A stretch of 64,000 nucleotides of DNA from Motilimonas cestriensis (GTDB lineage Bacteria; Pseudomonadota; Gammaproteobacteria; Enterobacterales; CBDFNC01): positions 1 through 64,000 of the forward strand of contig NZ_JAIMJA010000004.1 in NCBI RefSeq assembly GCF_021295315.1, in the 5' to 3' direction. The position numbers and the translations under genes are program-made. Of this stretch, positions 16,817 through 27,008 are shown one piece after another. Position 1 is the first letter of the stretch, and each line of letters begins with the position of its first letter. The notes below the pieces were generated by a model. The model was given only the letters and a program-made list of their open reading frames with translations. It searched no databases and was not told where the DNA came from.

Positions 16817-16834
16817 GACTTAGGATGTGTGGTT

Positions 16835-18478
16835 ATGAACGGTGCCCATTTTGTGGTTAAGGCATTACAACAGCAAGGCGTGAAGCAAGTGTTTGGCTAC
16901 CCCGGCGGGGCCATCATGCCGGTGTATGATGCATTGTATGATTGTGGTGTAGACCACTTGTTATGTCGCCATGAGCAAGGCGCGGCAATGGCTGCGATTG
17001 GTTATGCGCGCTCAACGGGTGGCGTCGGAGTCTGCATTGCTACCTCTGGCCCAGGTGCCACTAACTTGATCACCGGCCTTGCTGATGCACTACTGGATTC
17101 AGTGCCTATTGTGGCGATTACTGGTCAAGTGGCCTCACCATTAATTGGCACCGATGCGTTCCAAGAAGTTGATGTGTTAGGCATGTCCCTTTCTTGTACT
17201 AAACACAGCTTTATGGTGCAGCGCGCCGAAGATTTAGGTTCAGTGATAGCGCAAGCGTTTGAAGTAGCGCGCTCTGGTCGTCCCGGTCCGGTGTTGGTCG
17301 ACATCCCTAAAGACATTCAGTTAGCTGCCGTTGAACATGCCTGCATTACTCATTCTGTTTCTGAGCCTGATGCACCAGAGTTGAGTGATATCACCGCTGC
17401 GCGCGAATTGCTTGGCCAAGCAAAAAAACCGCTGTTATATGTAGGTGGTGGTGTTACGTTAGCTCACGCTGAAGCCGAGCTACGCGACTTTTTAGCCAAA
17501 ACTAAAATGCCAAGCATGACCACCCTAAAAGGCATTGGCACTATCGCACCAGAACAGTACGCTTTCTTAGGCATGGTGGGGATGCATGGCACTAAAGCTG
17601 CTAATTTTGCGGTGCAAGAAGCAGACTTATTAGTGGTGGCAGGCGCGCGCTTTGATGACCGCGTGACAGGTAAACTGGATGAGTTTGCGGTGAATGCCAA
17701 AGTGATTCACCTTGATATTGATGCTGCTGAACTGGGTAAATTGCGCAAAGCTGACGTTGCAATTGCAGCGGATTTAAAACAAGTATTACCGCAACTAGCG
17801 ATGCCGTTAGATATTGACGACTGGCAACAACACACTATTGCCATGAGGCAAGAATATCACTGGCGTTACGACCATCCCGGTGAAGCTATTTATGCACCGC
17901 TGCTATTAAAACAGCTGTCAGATATGGCGCCAAAAAATACCGTAGTCGCATGTGATGTGGGCCAACATCAAATGTGGGTGGCGCAGCACATCGAATTTGA
18001 TAGTCCGCATGATCACCTTTCAAGCTCAGGCTTAGGCACCATGGGCTTTGGTGTGCCAGCCGCCGTTGGCGCGCAAGTAGCACGTCCACACGATACCGTT
18101 ATTGCAGTGTCGGGTGATGGCTCATTTATGATGAATGTACAAGAGCTTGGCACCATCAAGCGCCGCAAACTGCCAGTGAAAATTCTACTGATAGATAACC
18201 AACGTTTAGGCATGGTACGCCAATGGCAGCAGTTGTTCTTTGAAGGTCGCTACAGCGAAACTATTTTGACCGATAACCCCGATTTTGTTGCCTTAGCGGC
18301 CGCGTTTGATATTCCGGGTGAAACTATCGTCGTTAAAGAGCAAGTGCAGCCAGCACTTGAACGCATGCTAAACAGTAAAGGGGCGTACATTTTACATGTC
18401 GCCATCAGTGAAGAAGAAAACGTTTGGCCATTAGTGCCACCGGGTGCAGCCAACGATAAAATGATGGAGGAATGCTAA
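16835..18478 (+). CDS. ilvG: Acetohydroxyacid synthase II large subunit
   Basis: ThDP-dependent enzyme that makes acetolactate or acetohydroxybutyrate, the first common step of branched-chain amino acid synthesis. 547 residues. Visible motifs: [16 protein letters not shown] at the N-terminus, [11 protein letters not shown] with the ThDP-activating Glu, and the C-terminal [13 protein letters not shown] ThDP/Mg motif. The ATG at 16835 (TAGGA 9 nt upstream) matches the E. coli start MNGAQWV; a GTG two codons earlier is less likely. No frameshift is seen, unlike E. coli K-12 ilvG. It is followed directly by the small subunit. Confidence 0.95.
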   Translation: MNGAHFVVKALQQQGVKQVFGYPGGAIMPVYDALYDCGVDHLLCRHEQGAAMAAIGYARSTGGVGVCIATSGPGATNLITGLADALLDSVPIVAITGQVASPLIGTDAFQEVDVLGMSLSCTKHSFMVQRAEDLGSVIAQAFEVARSGRPGPVLVDIPKDIQLAAVEHACITHSVSEPDAPELSDITAARELLGQAKKPLLYVGGGVTLAHAEAELRDFLAKTKMPSMTTLKGIGTIAPEQYAFLGMVGMHGTKAANFAVQEADLLVVAGARFDDRVTGKLDEFAVNAKVIHLDIDAAELGKLRKADVAIAADLKQVLPQLAMPLDIDDWQQHTIAMRQEYHWRYDHPGEAIYAPLLLKQLSDMAPKNTVVACDVGQHQMWVAQHIEFDSPHDHLSSSGLGTMGFGVPAAVGAQVARPHDTVIAVSGDGSFMMNVQELGTIKRRKLPVKILLIDNQRLGMVRQWQQLFFEGRYSETILTDNPDFVALAAAFDIPGETIVVKEQVQPALERMLNSKGAYILHVAISEEENVWPLVPPGAANDKMMEEC

Positions 18479-18480
18479 TT

Positions 18481-18741
18481 ATGTTACATCACCTAACGGT
18501 TACGGCTCAGCATAGCCCTGAATTATTAGAACGTGTATTACGTGTAATGCGCCACCGTGGTTTTAGCGTGCAAAATATGCAAATGAATCTAGATAGCGAC
18601 AATCAGCAGGTTGAGCTACACGTCGCAGTGGCGAGTGAGCGAGCGATTGCCTTGCTGACCGCACAATTGACCAAATTGATTGGCGTGACAGCGGTTTCAC
18701 TGACGGATCGAACCGCTGAGCCTAAGTTAGCCGTGGTTTAG
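18481..18741 (+). CDS. ilvM: Acetohydroxyacid synthase II small subunit
   Basis: An 86-residue single ACT-domain regulatory subunit that stabilises and activates IlvG. The PELLERVLRVMRHRGFSVQNMQM stretch is the ACT signature of IlvM. I choose the ATG at 18481, 2 nt after the ilvG stop, because the ATG at 18472 sits only 2 nt from the GGAGG ribosome site. Coupled translation with ilvG keeps subunits balanced. Confidence 0.93.
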   Translation: MLHHLTVTAQHSPELLERVLRVMRHRGFSVQNMQMNLDSDNQQVELHVAVASERAIALLTAQLTKLIGVTAVSLTDRTAEPKLAVV

Positions 18742-18775
18742 GTTAGCGTTGATATCAGGTTGATATAAAGAAACC

Positions 18776-18871
18776 TTTCAAAACCTTGGGTTTTGAAACA
18801 CAAGACAAAATAGCTCAGTTAGATTATGTTGGGCACATGAGCCAAGCCAATGATTAACGTTGGCGCTTGGC
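18776..18871 (+). other. Two hairpins in the ilvM-ilvD gap
   Basis: TTTCAAAACC and GGTTTTGAAA (18776-18798) form a perfect 10-bp stem with a 3-nt loop. GCCAAGCCAA and TTGGCGCTTGGC (18841-18871) form a second stem with one asymmetry. Neither is followed by a T-run, so they are more likely mRNA processing or stability elements than terminators. Confidence 0.5.
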
Positions 18872-18907
18872 AAACTTATTTAAAACTAAATGTGAGAGAG
18901 TATTGTT

Positions 18908-20755
18908 ATGCCTAAGTATCGTAGTGCAACGTCAACTCATGGACGAAATATGGCCGGCGCAAGAGCCCTTTGGCGTGCCACTGGAGTAAAAGATGACGAT
19001 TTTGGTAAGCCAATTATCGCCATTGCTAACTCTTTCACACAATTTGTACCGGGCCATGTGCACTTAAAAGACATGGGCCAATTGGTTGCGCGCGCAGTTG
19101 AAGAAGCGGGCGGTATCGCCAAAGAATTTAATACTATTGCTGTTGATGACGGTATCGCCATGGGTCACGACGGTATGCTATACAGCTTGCCATCACGTGA
19201 GCTGATTGCTGACTCGGTGGAATACATGGTTAACGCCCATTGTGCTGATGCTATCGTGTGTATTTCAAACTGTGACAAGATCACCCCGGGCATGTTAATG
19301 GCGTCAATGCGCCTAAACGTGCCAGTTATTTTTGTTTCAGGTGGACCAATGGAAGCAGGTAAAACCAAGCTTTCCGATCAAATCATCAAGCTCGACTTAG
19401 TAGACGCCATGATCAAAGGCGCCGATCCTACTGTGTCTGACTCAGAAAGTGAGCAAGTAGAACGCAGCGCGTGTCCAACTTGTGGCTCATGCTCTGGTAT
19501 GTTCACCGCCAACTCAATGAACTGTTTAACCGAAGCGTTAGGTTTAGCGCAGCCCGGTAATGGCTCGATGCTGGCAACGCATGCTGATCGTGAAGCATTG
19601 TTTATTAATGCCGGTAAACGTATTGTAGAAATCACTCGTCGTCACTACGAGCAAGATGATGACTCAGTATTGCCACGTAACATTGCTTGTCGCGCGGCAT
19701 TTGAAAATGCCATGGCACTCGACATTGCCATGGGTGGTTCAACCAACACTATCTTGCACTTGCTAGCAGCTGTGCAAGAAGGCGACATTGATTTTGATAT
19801 GGCCGACATGGACGAAATGTCACGCCGTATTCCTCAGTTGTGTAAAGTGGCGCCATCAACCCCGCTTTATCACATGGAAGACGTGCATCGCGCTGGTGGT
19901 GTAATGGCTATCTTAGGTGAGCTTGATCGCGCAGGTTTACTTAACAACCAAGTGACTACCGTATTGGGCACCACCATGGCGGAGCAGCTGGCTCAGTACG
20001 ACATCATGCAAACCCAAGATGAGGACGTGAAAAAGTTCTACCGTGCTGGCCCTGCTGGTATCCGCACCACTAAAGCATTCAGTCAAGATTGTCGCTGGGA
20101 TACGTTAGATACAGATCGCGTAAGCGGTTGTATTCGCTCAATCGAAAATGCGTTTAGCCTAGAAGGCGGCCTAGCGGTATTAACCGGTAACCTAGCCGTT
20201 GATGGTTGTGTGGTGAAAACAGCTGGCGTGACCGATGACAACTTTACTTTCCGTGGCCCAGCTAAAGTGTTCGAAAGCCAAGACACCGCAGTAAAAGGTA
20301 TTCTTGGTGGTGAAGTCGTGGCGGGCGAAGTGGTTGTTATTCGCTATGAAGGCCCGAAAGGCGGACCGGGCATGCAAGAAATGCTGTACCCCACCACTTA
20401 CCTTAAATCCATGGGCTTAGGCGCAAAATGTGCCTTGATCACCGATGGTCGTTTCTCTGGCGGTACTTCAGGTTTATCTATCGGTCACGTGTCGCCAGAA
20501 GCGGCATCGGGCGGTGAGATTGCGCTAGTGCAAGATGGCGATATCATTGATATCAATATTCCAACTCGCTCGATCATTCTTGATGTACCTGCTGATGAGC
20601 TAGCGGCGCGCCGCGCGGCAATGGAAGCTAAAGGCAAAGACGCGTGGAAGCCGGGTGAGCGTCCACGTAAGGTGTCATTATCGTTAAAAATTTACGGTGC
20701 TAACGCTCTGTCTGCTGACAAGGGTGCCGTGCGCGATAAATCTAAGTTTGAATAA
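18908..20755 (+). CDS. ilvD: Dihydroxy-acid dehydratase
   Basis: Iron-sulfur dehydratase that turns dihydroxy acids into the 2-keto acids of valine and isoleucine. 615 residues, typical for the family. Cluster and signature segments: [14 protein letters not shown] and [19 protein letters not shown], plus [19 protein letters not shown] near the C-terminus. ATG preceded by GAGAGAG. It lies 166 bp after ilvM with hairpins between. No ilvE is present in the operon, unlike enterobacteria and Vibrio; a transaminase elsewhere must complete the pathway. Confidence 0.96.
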   Translation: MPKYRSATSTHGRNMAGARALWRATGVKDDDFGKPIIAIANSFTQFVPGHVHLKDMGQLVARAVEEAGGIAKEFNTIAVDDGIAMGHDGMLYSLPSRELIADSVEYMVNAHCADAIVCISNCDKITPGMLMASMRLNVPVIFVSGGPMEAGKTKLSDQIIKLDLVDAMIKGADPTVSDSESEQVERSACPTCGSCSGMFTANSMNCLTEALGLAQPGNGSMLATHADREALFINAGKRIVEITRRHYEQDDDSVLPRNIACRAAFENAMALDIAMGGSTNTILHLLAAVQEGDIDFDMADMDEMSRRIPQLCKVAPSTPLYHMEDVHRAGGVMAILGELDRAGLLNNQVTTVLGTTMAEQLAQYDIMQTQDEDVKKFYRAGPAGIRTTKAFSQDCRWDTLDTDRVSGCIRSIENAFSLEGGLAVLTGNLAVDGCVVKTAGVTDDNFTFRGPAKVFESQDTAVKGILGGEVVAGEVVVIRYEGPKGGPGMQEMLYPTTYLKSMGLGAKCALITDGRFSGGTSGLSIGHVSPEAASGGEIALVQDGDIIDINIPTRSIILDVPADELAARRAAMEAKGKDAWKPGERPRKVSLSLKIYGANALSADKGAVRDKSKFE

Positions 20756-20850
20756 ACACAGCGTAGAATATCGCTAGTTTGACGCCATGTTGAGCTGAAA
20801 GGGCTTTGCATGGCTGAAACAGCGTAATAATATCAATGTTATGCTCGAAT

Positions 20851-20873
20851 AAAGGTCGCTTGCGGCCTTTTTC
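20851..20873 (+). terminator. Terminator-like hairpin between ilvD and ilvA
   Basis: AAAGGTCGC and GCGGCCTTT form a stem with a short loop, followed by more T residues. It could partly separate ilvA expression from the upstream genes. Confidence 0.6.
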
Positions 20874-20904
20874 TGTTTTAAATGGTTAGAATTAAGAGGT
20901 TGAA

Positions 20905-22437
20905 ATGACAGAGCAAGAATTTACCGCGGCGGATTATTTGAAAAAAATCCTATTGGCGCCTGTTTATGAGGCGGCCGTTGAAACGTCACTGCAGCCACTT
21001 AAAAAACTGAGCGCGCGCATTAGCAATCAAGTGTTATTAAAGCGTGAAGATCAACAGCCAGTGCATTCGTTTAAACTGCGCGGCGCTTATAACAAATTAG
21101 CCTCGTTATCCGATGCGCAAAAAGCGCAAGGTGTGGTCGCGGCGTCAGCGGGCAATCATGCCCAAGGCGTGGCGATGTCAGCATCGAAAATGGGCATCAA
21201 AGCCATTATTGTGATGCCACAAACCACCCCTGATATTAAAGTTTCCTCGGTGCGTGAACTAGGCGCGCAAGTCGAGCTGGTGGGCAACAGTTTTGATGAA
21301 GCCAGCCAACACGCCAAACAGCTTTCGGCCAATCAAGGCTACACCTTGATCCCCCCGTTTGATGATGCCGATATCATTGCCGGCCAAGGCACCGTTGGTA
21401 AAGAGTTGCTACAGCAAGACACCCACTTAACCCATATTTTTGTCCCCGTTGGCGGCGGCGGTTTAGCGGCAGGCGTTGCCGTGTATGTTAAGCAGTTAAT
21501 GCCGCACGTTAAAGTGATCGGTGTTGAATCACAAGACTCTGCCTGTTTAAAAATTGCTTTAGAAACCGGCGAGCCCACGGCATTGGAAAAAGTCGGCTTA
21601 TTTGCCGATGGCGTGGCGGTAAAAACCATCGGCACCGAAACCTTTCGTTTATGCCAGCACTATTTAGATGAAGTGATCACCGTCAGCACCGACGAAATCT
21701 GCGCTGCAGTGAAAGACGTTTATGAAGATACCCGTGCTATTTCTGAGCCATCTGGCGCGCTTTCGTTAGCGGGCTTAAAGCGTTATGCGCAGGATCATCA
21801 GTTATCTGGGCAGCGCATGGCGGCTATTTTAAGTGGCGCTAACATGAACTTTCACAGCTTACGTTATGTGTCTGAGCGCTGTGAATTAGGTGAGCAAAAA
21901 GAAGGGGTGCTAGCGGTTACTATCCCTGAGCATAAAGGGGCTTTCTTAGATTTCATCAACATGCTCGGCGGTCGTGCCATCACCGAATTTAACTACCGTT
22001 ATGCCAGTGATCAAGAAGCTAACATTTTTGTCGGCGTGCGCATTCCCGGCGGCTTTGATGAGCTGCACCAGTTGACCGATAATCTTCAACAAGCCAATTA
22101 CCCAGTGGTGGACTTGTCGAATGATGAAATGGCCAAGTTGCACGTGCGTTATATGGTTGGCGGCAGGCCTAATCGTGCCATTGAAGAACGCTTGTTTAGC
22201 TTTGAGTTTCCTGAGCAGCCGGGCGCGTTAATTAAGTTTTTGCAAACCTTAGGCACGCGCTGGAATATTACTTTATTCCACTATCGCAATCACGGCGCTG
22301 CTTATGGCCGCGTATTAGCTGGCTTTAGCTTGCCGGATAATGACAACGACGAGTTTACTCAGCATCTCGACAAGCTAGGTTATGAAGTAAAAGAAGAAAC
22401 CCACAACCCAGCATATAAGCTGTTTTTGTCGCGCTAG
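20905..22437 (+). CDS. ilvA: Threonine deaminase, biosynthetic
   Basis: PLP enzyme that converts threonine to 2-ketobutyrate, the committed step to isoleucine. 510 residues. The PLP lysine lies in HSFKLRGAYNK, and GGGGLAAGVAVYVK is the phosphate-binding glycine loop. The C-terminal 180 residues hold two ACT-like domains (EHKGAFLDFINML and EQPGALIKFLQTL), so it is the isoleucine-inhibited form, not the short catabolic TdcB. AAGAGG precedes the ATG. It is the last gene of ilvGMDA. Confidence 0.96.
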   Translation: MTEQEFTAADYLKKILLAPVYEAAVETSLQPLKKLSARISNQVLLKREDQQPVHSFKLRGAYNKLASLSDAQKAQGVVAASAGNHAQGVAMSASKMGIKAIIVMPQTTPDIKVSSVRELGAQVELVGNSFDEASQHAKQLSANQGYTLIPPFDDADIIAGQGTVGKELLQQDTHLTHIFVPVGGGGLAAGVAVYVKQLMPHVKVIGVESQDSACLKIALETGEPTALEKVGLFADGVAVKTIGTETFRLCQHYLDEVITVSTDEICAAVKDVYEDTRAISEPSGALSLAGLKRYAQDHQLSGQRMAAILSGANMNFHSLRYVSERCELGEQKEGVLAVTIPEHKGAFLDFINMLGGRAITEFNYRYASDQEANIFVGVRIPGGFDELHQLTDNLQQANYPVVDLSNDEMAKLHVRYMVGGRPNRAIEERLFSFEFPEQPGALIKFLQTLGTRWNITLFHYRNHGAAYGRVLAGFSLPDNDNDEFTQHLDKLGYEVKEETHNPAYKLFLSR

Positions 22438-22567
22438 GGGTGGTCTTAGCTAGGAGTAGGGGCCGAATTTATTCGGCGATATTGTGCGGGCTATTAAAGC
22501 AGAGAAGTTGAAGTAAAGTGGGAGAGTAATAATGATAAAGTTAACCCCTTCAAAGGATTGGTAGGTA

Positions 22568-23656
22568 GTGATAAAAATAATAACGCTTTTACTGCTTGCT
22601 TCGGCAAACTGCTTTGCCGGCACATTTGGTTATCAATCTGAGGATAAGGAGCCCAGTTTCGCCATCAGTGCTGATATGGTTAAGTTTGATGAAATTGAGG
22701 TCTATCCCGATGCAAGTAAATCTCAATATCAGCACCTTAATGAATTGATATTATGTGCAACGAATAAGGCGTTGGATGAATGTTACCCAGAAAAATCTGA
22801 TGGCGTGATTAAAGGATACCGAGGCGATGATAGCTTCCTATTGGGGTTAAAAAGCCTCAGCGTTGATGGCTATATCAAATGGGGAAACAAGATTACCTAT
22901 ACCGTTCGTTACCGCTCAGGAAGGAGCGACCGAACCAAAAAAGGCTTAGTGAGTTTCAACTGTAGTGACGATAAATGTTATCCGTTGAACGCATTGAGTC
23001 ACTGTTCCTACACCGGCTGTTCAACATCGAATTGGACTGTCCTTGCTACGATTACTTCTATTTATGATGATGGCACTGAGATAGTCGACGTTAATGCGTC
23101 TAAGAAGTTGAGCTCTTTTTCTGTGTTGTCTGAGCATAATGATATCTCAGTGCATATGGATATTGAAAAGCTACAGTCTGAGCTACCAGTTGCCTTACAT
23201 TATCAAGATATTTTTAAGACAACCACTGCTTGTTTAAAAGACGGTGCTTGTAATGAAGCTGAGCAGATACCCAGATTATTGGGTCAAGACTATGCTACCC
23301 ACCTTTATGCTGTTCATAAATTTGATAACGACGAGCATCAGTTCAGTGGTTTACTAAGTGCCGCGACCGTTTTTGATGTATTTAAGAGAAGCGATAACTG
23401 TGAGGCGGCATTAAGCTTAGAAGTGCTAAATGCACAAGTGATTGTGTCAAAATGTCAATTTGGTAATGAGCAATTTTTCTTGATCAATCAATACAAAGGT
23501 GATGTTTTTACATATGACTACGAAACAGAATATGTGGTGTATTTAATGGCGACGAAAGCATTCGCTGGTTTCGTTAAGAATGTGTTGAATGTGGCTCAAG
23601 TGCCGTATAAAAATAATGACTTTATTAATGAAGTGCCAAATTTACAATATAAGTAG
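22568..23656 (+). CDS. Secreted protein of unknown function
   Basis: A 362-residue protein I do not recognise. The N-terminus (IITLLLLASANCFAG) is a clear signal peptide, so it is exported to the periplasm or beyond. It has many Cys residues (about ten after the signal, several in pairs such as CSDDKC and CSYTGC), suggesting disulfides. The start is a GTG; an upstream ATG is out of frame and stops. It stands alone, about 130 bp after ilvA, with an IS remnant behind it, and may be a recent arrival. Confidence 0.6.
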   Translation: MIKIITLLLLASANCFAGTFGYQSEDKEPSFAISADMVKFDEIEVYPDASKSQYQHLNELILCATNKALDECYPEKSDGVIKGYRGDDSFLLGLKSLSVDGYIKWGNKITYTVRYRSGRSDRTKKGLVSFNCSDDKCYPLNALSHCSYTGCSTSNWTVLATITSIYDDGTEIVDVNASKKLSSFSVLSEHNDISVHMDIEKLQSELPVALHYQDIFKTTTACLKDGACNEAEQIPRLLGQDYATHLYAVHKFDNDEHQFSGLLSAATVFDVFKRSDNCEAALSLEVLNAQVIVSKCQFGNEQFFLINQYKGDVFTYDYETEYVVYLMATKAFAGFVKNVLNVAQVPYKNNDFINEVPNLQYK

Positions 23657-23722
23657 TTCATTAGTTATACTGGCTCAGACTTAATCTGACAGTTACCCAT
23701 TTTTAATGATGCCGCTGCCAGC

Positions 23723-23890
23723 TTAGATTTGAGCTAAATGCTTTTCTGCCCAAATCTTTTTACCATCAAGTAATGTTTCTAGTGGCGTCCTGCCACAGCA
23801 CATTTTGCCCTGATGAGTTCGTTCATTATTGTAATAATTCATCCACTCGTCCAGATCCTTGTGTGTCTCAGCGATATATTGCAACGGTTA
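23723..23890 (-). pseudogene. IS481-type transposase C-terminal remnant
   Basis: The minus strand encodes about 55 residues ending in a natural stop: ETHKDLDEWMNYYNNERTH, then QGKMCCGRTPLETLLDGKK. This is the C-terminal end of IS481/IS3-group transposases, with the conserved N-x-E-R-x-H-Q-G. A stop lies just upstream in frame, and the catalytic domain is absent. No flanking inverted repeats are visible. The remaining bases of the 326-bp gap (23657-23982) hold nothing else I can name. Confidence 0.75.
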
Positions 23891-23982
23891 CCTTATATGT
23901 TTCTGAGGTGGCCTAAGCTAACCGCTTCTTTGTCCTGCATTCTCTAACTCAGCTATGGCGTGCAGCAAACAATAGAATGTAA

Positions 23983-24837
23983 TCACTCCAATCCTTTAAG
24001 CTTAACGGTATACGATTCGCCATCCTCTCGCCCAGCGATTTGCACAAAATAACTTAGGTGCGGTTTAATGCCTGCAAGCCAAATGTCTATAGGGGCGCTG
24101 TCGGTTATGTTTAATCGGTAATGCTGGGTTTCGATTGTAGTTTGGTTGATGCTTTGGGTTTCAGTACCGATGAATTGAATGTTGGTACTGAATAACGTCA
24201 TGTTTTCTGTATCAAACAGATTCATTTTTTGAGGCAAGCTATAGGAGTGTTGTTGCCAATAATAGGGCAGTGCGGTAAAGCTGGAATCAAAGTCTTTTTT
24301 ACCTAATCGACTATTTTTAGCGACATTGCTTTGGTCTGCTAATAAGACTTCGCCTAACATAAGGACGTGCCCAGCATTAGGTACTAAAGTTGTTACGGCT
24401 TGCTTTACTATTTCAACGGCTTCAGCTTCTTCTTTTTGTTGTTCGGTGGTGACTTCTGAGTGAATGGCGAGGTATTCGTTGTTGGATAGTTCAATTTTAG
24501 TCCATACCGTTTCGTCGTTATGTCTGAGATGGTTATCTGATTTAATCAAGGTGCCATCAAGTTGATAGTTTTCTGATAGGGTGCTTCGTATATTGTCATC
24601 TGCCCAAAGGCCTGAAGTTGTTATTTCTGACTGTTGTTTTAATCGATAGCCGTTTTGTTCTGCCTGAAATGTCGACTTCATACTGCCGACCAACTTCTCT
24701 CCTAGTGTTATTTCATAGTTCCATTGCTGGGCTAGCTGTGTTGACTGAGTTTGGGCCATAATGATTTGACTATAAACCGTTAGCGCAAAGGTAGTAACCA
24801 AGCCGAGTTTGCTGATTTTGTATTTGTTGGTGCCCAT
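23983..24837 (-). CDS. Exported protein, DUF3108/DUF6134-like
   Basis: A 284-residue exported protein with a signal peptide (VTTFALTVYSQIIMAQ). The body is beta-rich: a repeated pattern of alternating residues such as WNYEITLGEKLVGSMKSTF at the start resembles DUF3108/DUF6134-type periplasmic proteins, which carry a beta-sheet fold similar to lipid carriers. That family call is uncertain. AAGG lies 7 nt before the ATG. It is transcribed away from the DUF4174 gene across a 200-bp gap. Confidence 0.5.
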   Translation of the reverse strand: MGTNKYKISKLGLVTTFALTVYSQIIMAQTQSTQLAQQWNYEITLGEKLVGSMKSTFQAEQNGYRLKQQSEITTSGLWADDNIRSTLSENYQLDGTLIKSDNHLRHNDETVWTKIELSNNEYLAIHSEVTTEQQKEEAEAVEIVKQAVTTLVPNAGHVLMLGEVLLADQSNVAKNSRLGKKDFDSSFTALPYYWQQHSYSLPQKMNLFDTENMTLFSTNIQFIGTETQSINQTTIETQHYRLNITDSAPIDIWLAGIKPHLSYFVQIAGREDGESYTVKLKGLE

Positions 24838-25041
24838 TTTTCAACCTTCTAATATTGTGTTCTTGTGATATTTTGGCAGCGCGGTTGCATCTAAATTATC
24901 CTGCAGCCCCGATATTGGCATGACAGGATTTAGCTAAACGTGTCCCAGACTGCTCAAAGAGACAAGGCTCAGTGCAAAAGTGAACTTTACGAAGGGCATT
25001 TAGGTATTAACCTAAAATAATCATTCACTCTGAGTGTGCTA

Positions 25042-25464
25042 ATGAAAACATCTTATTGCTTGCTGGGTTTGTCACTACTGGTGTCGAGCACTGCGCTAGC
25101 ACAAGTGCCGCGGCTTGAATCGTTACAGGCTTTGCAATGGTCGCAGCGCGTTATACTGGTTTGGCCGAGTAGCGCAGAGGAATCAATCGTCAGCGAATTT
25201 GAACAAGAGCGGGTTTATTTACTTGATCGTGATATTGTTTGGTTTGTTATGACAAGTCCCCAGCCGGTGACAAATTATAGCGGTGAATTGAGTGAGGATT
25301 TTGCGCAAAATATGGCTGAACAATATCCTGCAACTAAAGCGAAAGTCTGGCTCATCGGTAAAGATGGCGGGGTTAAACAAGCCCGCCAAGTCTTAAACTT
25401 TGATGCCCTTTATGACCAAATTGATGCGATGCCTATGCGTCAAATGGAAATGCAAAGCCGTTAA
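25042..25464 (+). CDS. DUF4174 domain exported protein
   Basis: A 140-residue protein with a signal peptide (LLGLSLLVSSTALAQ). The mature part (LQALQWSQRVILVWP, then KAKVWLIGKDGGVKQ) matches DUF4174, a thioredoxin-like fold without an obvious CXXC. It has no Cys in the mature part. I start at the ATG at 25042; a GTG two codons upstream is possible. Function unknown. Confidence 0.65.
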   Translation: MKTSYCLLGLSLLVSSTALAQVPRLESLQALQWSQRVILVWPSSAEESIVSEFEQERVYLLDRDIVWFVMTSPQPVTNYSGELSEDFAQNMAEQYPATKAKVWLIGKDGGVKQARQVLNFDALYDQIDAMPMRQMEMQSR

Positions 25465-25612
25465 ACACAGCGAGGCATTTCACTCGCGTTATTAAGCTTT
25501 CTCGCGAAGCTAAAATATCCCTTTCATTAAACCGTTATAGCCCTTACTCTTTTCAGGGTTGGGCTCAGTGGGTGCTATGTTAAACTGGGGAAAAATTCTT
25601 AGGAGCAACATC

Positions 25613-25933
25613 ATGATGGATCAATTTGGTCATATTTCGGTGGCAGAAACAGCAGAAAAAATTAAACAAGGTGAGGTGGCGATTGCCGACATTCGTGACC
25701 CAGAATCATTTAAAAGCGGCCACATTGACGGTGCATTCCATTTAACTAATGAGCGCTTAGGGGCTTTTGTTGAGCAAGTTGATTTTGAAACTCCTGTGAT
25801 CGTGGTTTGTTATCATGGCAATTCAAGCCAAGGTGCGGCGCAGTTTTTACTGAATCAAGGTTATGATGAGGTGTATAGCATGGATGGTGGCATGGATATT
25901 TGGCGTCGCAGTTTTGATGTTGTCGCTGAGTAA
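25613..25933 (+). CDS. glpE: Thiosulfate sulfurtransferase GlpE
   Basis: A single rhodanese domain of 106 residues, the usual GlpE length. The active-site loop is [11 protein letters not shown], with the catalytic Cys. It moves sulfur from thiosulfate to cyanide or thioredoxin in the cytoplasm. The start at 25613 follows AGGAG by 7 nt; the longer upstream frame has no support. It lies 84 bp before glpG, as in E. coli, but glpR is missing. Confidence 0.92.
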   Translation: MMDQFGHISVAETAEKIKQGEVAIADIRDPESFKSGHIDGAFHLTNERLGAFVEQVDFETPVIVVCYHGNSSQGAAQFLLNQGYDEVYSMDGGMDIWRRSFDVVAE

Positions 25934-26017
25934 TAGGTCTCGACCAACGAAGAAACCTAAAGAATAGGTTAGATAAGTGGTTGCTTATTTGGCCTTAATT
26001 GAGATTGAGGAGTTATC

Positions 26018-26869
26018 TTGAGAGAGCTAGCCGCACTAGACAACCCACGCGCTGCTCAGGCTTTTGCTGATTACATGCAAACGCAAGGGGTGGCATGCCT
26101 GTTGCGCAAAGGTGAAACCTCAGTGGTCATTGAGGTTGAGGAGCATAGTTACGACCTAGCCTTGGCAGAGTTGAAATCGTTTGTGCAAAACCCAACTGAC
26201 GAGAAGTACCTGTCCGCGAATTGGGGTAGGAGTAAACTTGGCGATGATGAATTAGCCTTTCACGATAGGGCTTTGCTGTTATTACGTGATTTTGTGTTCC
26301 ATGCTGGCCCGTTTACCTTGTTGATCTTTGCGCTATGCTGCTTGGTCTACATCCTTACCATTAGTGGTTTTTTCCGTCCGGTTTATGAATCTCTGCAGTT
26401 TTTTCGTTATACCTCTAGTTTTCATTCTATGGAAATTTGGCGCTTTTTTAGCCCTAGTTTATTGCACTTTGGAGTTTTACATATCGTATTCAATTTGCTT
26501 TGGTGGTGGCAATTAGGCGGCTTGATTGAGCAAAATAAAAGCTCGGCTAAGTTGTTGTTGTTATTTCTTGCGGCGTCGATAATTCCTAATACTGTGCAAT
26601 TCTTTCTAGAAGGTCCTGATTTTGGTGGCCTTTCTGGTGTGGTGTATGCGTTAGCCGGTTATGTTTGGTTGACGGGGATACGCAACCCGCAAGGTGGTTT
26701 AAGTTTACCTAATCCCTTGATGATTTTTATGGTGGCATGGCTGGTACTGGGCTTTTTTGATGTTATTGGCCCACCAGTTGCGAATATGGTGCACTTTTTT
26801 GGTTTGGCGATTGGCCTGGCGCAAGCGGCTTGGGAAACACGAAACCGTAATATCACCCCGGTACCCTAG
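26018..26869 (+). CDS. glpG: Rhomboid intramembrane serine protease GlpG
   Basis: A 283-residue protein with the soluble N-terminal GlpG domain (DNPRAAQAFADYM) and six membrane helices. The catalytic serine is in FGGLSGVVYA and the histidine in NMVHFFGLAIG. The L1-loop motif EIWRFFSPSLLHF and HIVFNLLWW are also conserved. The start is TTG at 26018, with GAGGAG 6 nt upstream. It cleaves membrane proteins within the bilayer. It probably forms an operon with glpE and is followed by a terminator. Confidence 0.93.
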   Translation: MRELAALDNPRAAQAFADYMQTQGVACLLRKGETSVVIEVEEHSYDLALAELKSFVQNPTDEKYLSANWGRSKLGDDELAFHDRALLLLRDFVFHAGPFTLLIFALCCLVYILTISGFFRPVYESLQFFRYTSSFHSMEIWRFFSPSLLHFGVLHIVFNLLWWWQLGGLIEQNKSSAKLLLLFLAASIIPNTVQFFLEGPDFGGLSGVVYALAGYVWLTGIRNPQGGLSLPNPLMIFMVAWLVLGFFDVIGPPVANMVHFFGLAIGLAQAAWETRNRNITPVP

Positions 26870-26889
26870 ATACTTCTGTTGTCTGGTTA

Positions 26890-26924
26890 ATAGAAAGAGG
26901 ATGTTAGCTACTTTCTCTTTTTTT
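26890..26924 (+). terminator. Terminator after glpG
   Basis: AGAAAG (26892-26897) pairs with CTTTCT (26911-26916) across a 13-nt loop, followed by CTTTTTTT. It separates glpEG from the sugar kinase gene. Confidence 0.6.
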
Positions 26925-27008
26925 ATGTAAAAATTTAATCTAATCGACTTTTGATTTATTCCGCGGTGGTACTATGTTTGGTCTACCCCCTTTTTTTGGA
27001 GTATCTTC

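Noticed and set aside
18805-18871. TAGCTCAGTTAG at 18811, reminiscent of a tRNA D-arm
   Set aside because: No acceptor stem, anticodon arm or T-arm can be folded around it; the region is the ilvM-ilvD spacer with hairpins.
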